Shown: piece after piece, positions 5,085 to 6,480 of the stretch
Position numbering within the stretch: position 1 is the first letter of the stretch
How the letters are laid out: every line of letters begins with the position of its first letter
Assembly (NCBI RefSeq): GCF_032335695.1
Contig: NZ_JACTOJ010000058.1
Coordinates: forward strand, 1-6,480
From: JACTOJ01 sp032335695
GTDB taxonomy: Bacteria > Bacillota > Clostridia > Clostridiales > Clostridiaceae
Direction: 5' to 3'
DNA: 6,480 nucleotides
The notes under the pieces: generated by a model
The model's database searches: none
Told to the model about the DNA's origin: nothing
What the model saw: the letters and a program-made list of their open reading frames with translations, nothing else
Program-made: the position numbers and the translations under genes

Positions 5085-5726
5085 TTATTTTATGTTATAT
5101 TCAAAATGTTTGATATCTTCTTCTAAAATCAAATGCTTTTTGCTATCCGATTCAGAGATCAGACGAACCGGACGGCAGGGATTGCCAAAAGCAAGATAGT
5201 TATCCGGAATGTCTTTTGTTACGACACTACCGGCACCGATTACTACATTGTTTCCTATGTGTACACCACCTAATACAACGGCATTGCATGCAATCCACAC
5301 GTTGTTTCCGATATGGATTTCTTCGGCGTATTCAGCCATTGTGGTATTTCCGATTTCATCTATTCCCATACGTTCTTGGGCAATCAGGGGATGGGTCGTG
5401 GCCATTAATGAAACATTCGGTCCAAAACACACATTGTCACCAATATAGATACGGGCGTCATCCATGACCATTAAATTAAAGTTTGCAAAGAAATTTTCCC
5501 CGATAAAAGTATGGCGGCCATAGTTAAACTGGACCGGCCCCTGAAAATAATAAGTCTTGCCGATACCACCGATAAACTCCTTAACAATCGGTAAACGGTC
5601 AGGGTCGTATTCGTCCATTGTATTATACTTTTGGCAAGCAGTGTGTGCTTGATGCTTTATATCTTTCAGCTCTTTTTTACGTGGGTCAAACATTTTGCGC
5701 GCAAATATCTTTTCTTCCTCTTTCAT
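5085..5726 (-). CDS. Maltose/galactoside-type O-acetyltransferase (hexapeptide repeat)
   Basis: A 213-residue protein of the usual length for maltose/galactoside O-acetyltransferases (maa/lacA type). Residues 5-58 form the helical maltose-acetyltransferase N-terminal domain; about 72-188 is a left-handed beta helix of hexapeptide turns (IGENFF, IYIGDNV, IHIGNNV, VHIGNNVVIGAGSVV). H112 in ATTHPL is the catalytic histidine, and W144 and GNPCRPVR (181-188) are typical of the family. It moves acetyl from acetyl-CoA to a sugar or similar hydroxyl, normally as a trimer in the cytoplasm; the true acceptor is unknown. First gene of the minus-strand operon with the MBL and GNAT genes. GGAGGTAA lies 10 bases before ATG 5726; a nearer ATG at 5731 is in another frame and stops after two codons, so it is not the start. 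Confidence 0.9.
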   Translation of the reverse strand: MKEEEKIFARKMFDPRKKELKDIKHQAHTACQKYNTMDEYDPDRLPIVKEFIGGIGKTYYFQGPVQFNYGRHTFIGENFFANFNLMVMDDARIYIGDNVCFGPNVSLMATTHPLIAQERMGIDEIGNTTMAEYAEEIHIGNNVWIACNAVVLGGVHIGNNVVIGAGSVVTKDIPDNYLAFGNPCRPVRLISESDSKKHLILEEDIKHFEYNIK

Positions 5727-5810
5727 AACATAGTTACCTCCAATGCGTATGCAAATAGAATATAATTATCAGACGATAAAGGCATGCCATCAGTTAACCT
5801 TTTATAAAGC

Positions 5811-5841
5811 ATTATACCATAAAATGCTAATATGGTGTTAA
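5811..5841 (-). promoter_or_regulatory. Extended -10 promoter of the acetyltransferase-MBL-GNAT operon
   Basis: On the minus strand TGGTATAAT (5819-5811) is a perfect extended -10. TTAACA (5841-5836) sits 19 bases upstream as a fair -35. The 19-base spacer begins and ends with CCATA...TATGG, a small dyad. The 19-base spacing plus dyad is what MerR-type regulators use, but no regulator gene is visible. The leader would be roughly 80 bases and contains TATGCAAAT, also present in the leader of the other MBL gene. Confidence 0.6.
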
Positions 5842-5865
5842 TTATATACTCTCAAGCTGTTTCGA

Positions 5866-5961
5866 ATGTGGCGGCTTTTCTTTGCTCAAAACCAAATGAA
5901 CCATTTCATCTGCGGCAACACATACCGATGTGTTTGGGCGCTTCGGAAATATCCGGCATAG
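5866..5961 (+). pseudogene. Second 5' fragment of a VirB4-like ATPase gene (internally deleted)
   Basis: The sequence at 5899-5958 encodes NHFICGNTYRCVWALRKYPA and stops at TAG 5959-5961. It matches DHFICGN...LREYPA of the fragment at 3601-3762 at 16 of 20 residues, with the same end point. The family's first ~33 codons are missing: the upstream TGGCGG block runs directly into the virB4 segment. An ATG at 5866 is in frame and would give a 31-residue peptide (MWRLFFAQNQMNHF...), but there is no good ribosome site and I regard it as a remnant. Of the nine codons that differ from the other copy, five are synonymous, and the other four are conservative, so both came from working virB4 genes of different lineages. 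Confidence 0.7.
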
Positions 5962-6015
5962 TAGTTATATACGATGAAAAACGCTGGGAAGCTGACGGGT
6001 ACATCAGCTTCCCAG
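5869..6015 (+). repeat. Inter-cassette repeat module, short copy (R3)
   Basis: Same order of parts as 3554-3837: TGGCGG block (5869-5891), 60-base virB4 segment (5900-5959), post-stop stretch (TTATATACGATGAA), and hairpin (5984-6015). About 125 bases present in the longer copy are missing between the first two parts. It separates cargo units B and C. Confidence 0.75.
5984..6015 (-). terminator. Terminator hairpin of the NTF2-like unit (repeat copy 3)
   Basis: CTGGGAAGCTGA (5984-5995) pairs perfectly with TCAGCTTCCCAG (6004-6015) around an 8-base loop containing GTAC. On the minus strand it is followed by CGTTTTTC, giving a good terminator for the minus-strand gene ending at 6061. The + strand side has only TTT. 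Confidence 0.85.
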
Positions 6016-6060
6016 TTTGCTCATGATAGTAATATTGTCCAACATTATGACTAAATTTGT

Positions 6061-6386
6061 TCAAAACCACATTGCTTTTTCATCTCTAAATTGAGGGTTT
6101 GAGCTACTTTGATATGGGTCATAGTTATTTATATTGCAACCAAATTCTTTCAAAAAGCATATTTTGGTTTCTTGCGTCCACTCAATAAGCGAAATCCCAT
6201 CAAATGCCTCAATTTTACCATCGTTCATAGTATTCTTGAAATACCAATCAACTATAGTTTGATTTTCTTTATGAAAGTACTGTTTAATATTCCAAACAAG
6301 TACAGTTCCACGGGTATTCCATTCGGTAAACCAATGCTCTATTTTTTCAGAACCTTTATATTGGGGCCCTGGTGTTAGTATAATAT
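6061..6386 (-). pseudogene. NTF2/SnoaL-like protein, C-terminal ~108 codons, 5' end lost to an IS
   Basis: The minus strand is open from near 6386 to TGA at 6063-6061 and has no start of its own. It reads LTPGPQYKGSEKIEHWF, then NTRGTVLVWNIKQYFHKEN, VDWYFKNTMND, FDGISLIEWT and FLKEFGCNINNYDPYQ, ending FRDEKAMWF. The spacing of tryptophans and the WYF...FDG.SLIEW pattern are those of small NTF2/SnoaL-like alpha+beta barrel proteins, which bind or isomerise small molecules in a cone-shaped pocket; this group has no known substrate that I can name. The N-terminal part of the expected ~140-150 residues is missing, cut at the IS end near 6387. An overlapping + strand ORF (6109-6378) is its antisense shadow. 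This was unit C of the cargo array and ends at its own hairpin. Confidence 0.75.
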
Positions 6387-6480
6387 TGTAGACACAGAAA
6401 TCCGAACACTTTAAAATAAAGAAAAGAGAAGGAAGTGTTATGATGGCTAGAGGTCAAAAACAATATACAGAAGAATTTAA
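6387..6480 (+). mobile_element. Left end of an IS3-type insertion sequence
   Basis: TGTAGACACAGAAATCCG starting at 6387 begins an AT-rich stretch that breaks the minus-strand NTF2-like frame and is followed 53 bases later by a transposase OrfA start. TGT at the outer end is usual for IS3-family inverted repeats. Its outer end only partly resembles the IS end at 181-193 (T.T.GACA.A), so identity of the two elements is unproven. Both point the same way. Confidence 0.65.
6440..6480 (+). CDS. IS3-family transposase OrfA, first 13 codons
   Basis: The frame starts MMARGQKQYTEEF and runs off the window. ARGQKQYTEEF is a typical beginning of the helix-turn-helix OrfA (transposase IS3/IS911-type DNA-binding subunit). 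AGAAGGAAG at 6427-6435 is the ribosome site; the adjacent ATG at 6443 is an equally possible start. OrfA binds the IS ends and, fused to OrfB by frameshifting, forms the active transposase. Confidence 0.7.
   Translation, partial: MMARGQKQYTEEF

Noticed and set aside
5727..5810. Riboswitch in the ~80-base leader of the acetyltransferase operon
   Set aside because: No known aptamer motif, no terminator-antiterminator pair and no stable long stem could be seen.
2697..6015. Integron attC sites or a classical gene-cassette array
   Set aside because: The hairpins lack recognisable attC R-box (GTTRRRY-type) ends, cargo is followed by virB4 fragments, and no tyrosine integrase is in the window. The likeness is in layout only.
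3554..6015. CRISPR array
   Set aside because: The repeats are few, long, imperfect and separated by genes.
6109..6378. 89-residue + strand ORF with hydrophobic stretches
   Set aside because: It is antisense to the NTF2-like fragment, whose protein motifs are far more convincing.

Overview
The window looks like part of an integrative conjugative element (ICE) from a Clostridia-type Firmicute, probably a gut Lachnospiraceae/Oscillospiraceae relative. The evidence is strong AAGGAGG ribosome sites, overlapping transfer genes of the Tn1549/C. difficile CTn4-like type, and cargo typical of gut Firmicutes. No taxonomic marker is present, so this is inference.

Layout. Positions 1-about 193 hold the 3' end of an IS3-family element, with the last 50 codons of its transposase. 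Positions 405-2636 on the + strand are a tightly packed conjugation block: a VirB6/TrbL-like membrane protein, a DUF4406-like protein (with a probable internal second start), a PrgI-like small membrane protein, and a protein that looks like a separate VirB4 N-terminal domain. The next expected gene is the VirB4 ATPase, but only remnants of its 5' end are visible.

From 2629 to about 6386 the virB4 position is filled by minus-strand cargo arranged as repeated units. Unit A is one metallo-beta-lactamase-fold (MBL) hydrolase. Unit B is an operon of hexapeptide O-acetyltransferase, second MBL hydrolase and GNAT acetyltransferase. Unit C is the C-terminal part of an NTF2/SnoaL-like protein, cut off by a second IS3-type element starting near 6387. 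Each unit ends, in its own direction of transcription, at a related hairpin (GGRAGC...GTAC...GCTTCC). Units A/B and B/C are separated by a + strand fragment of the start of virB4. The two fragments (3601-3762 and 5866-5961) break at the same codon, run into an immediate stop, and stay similar beyond the stop. They also share an upstream block. This is the most interesting structure in the window: an apparent tandem array of cargo cassettes at one site in virB4.

How the genes work together: the + strand genes encode membrane and channel parts of a type IV secretion (conjugation) system, which needs VirB4. An intact virB4 must lie outside the window or the element is defective. The cargo genes look like small-molecule hydrolases and acetyl-transfer enzymes, each unit with its own extended -10 promoter (seen for A and B) and terminator. 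Their substrates cannot be read from sequence.
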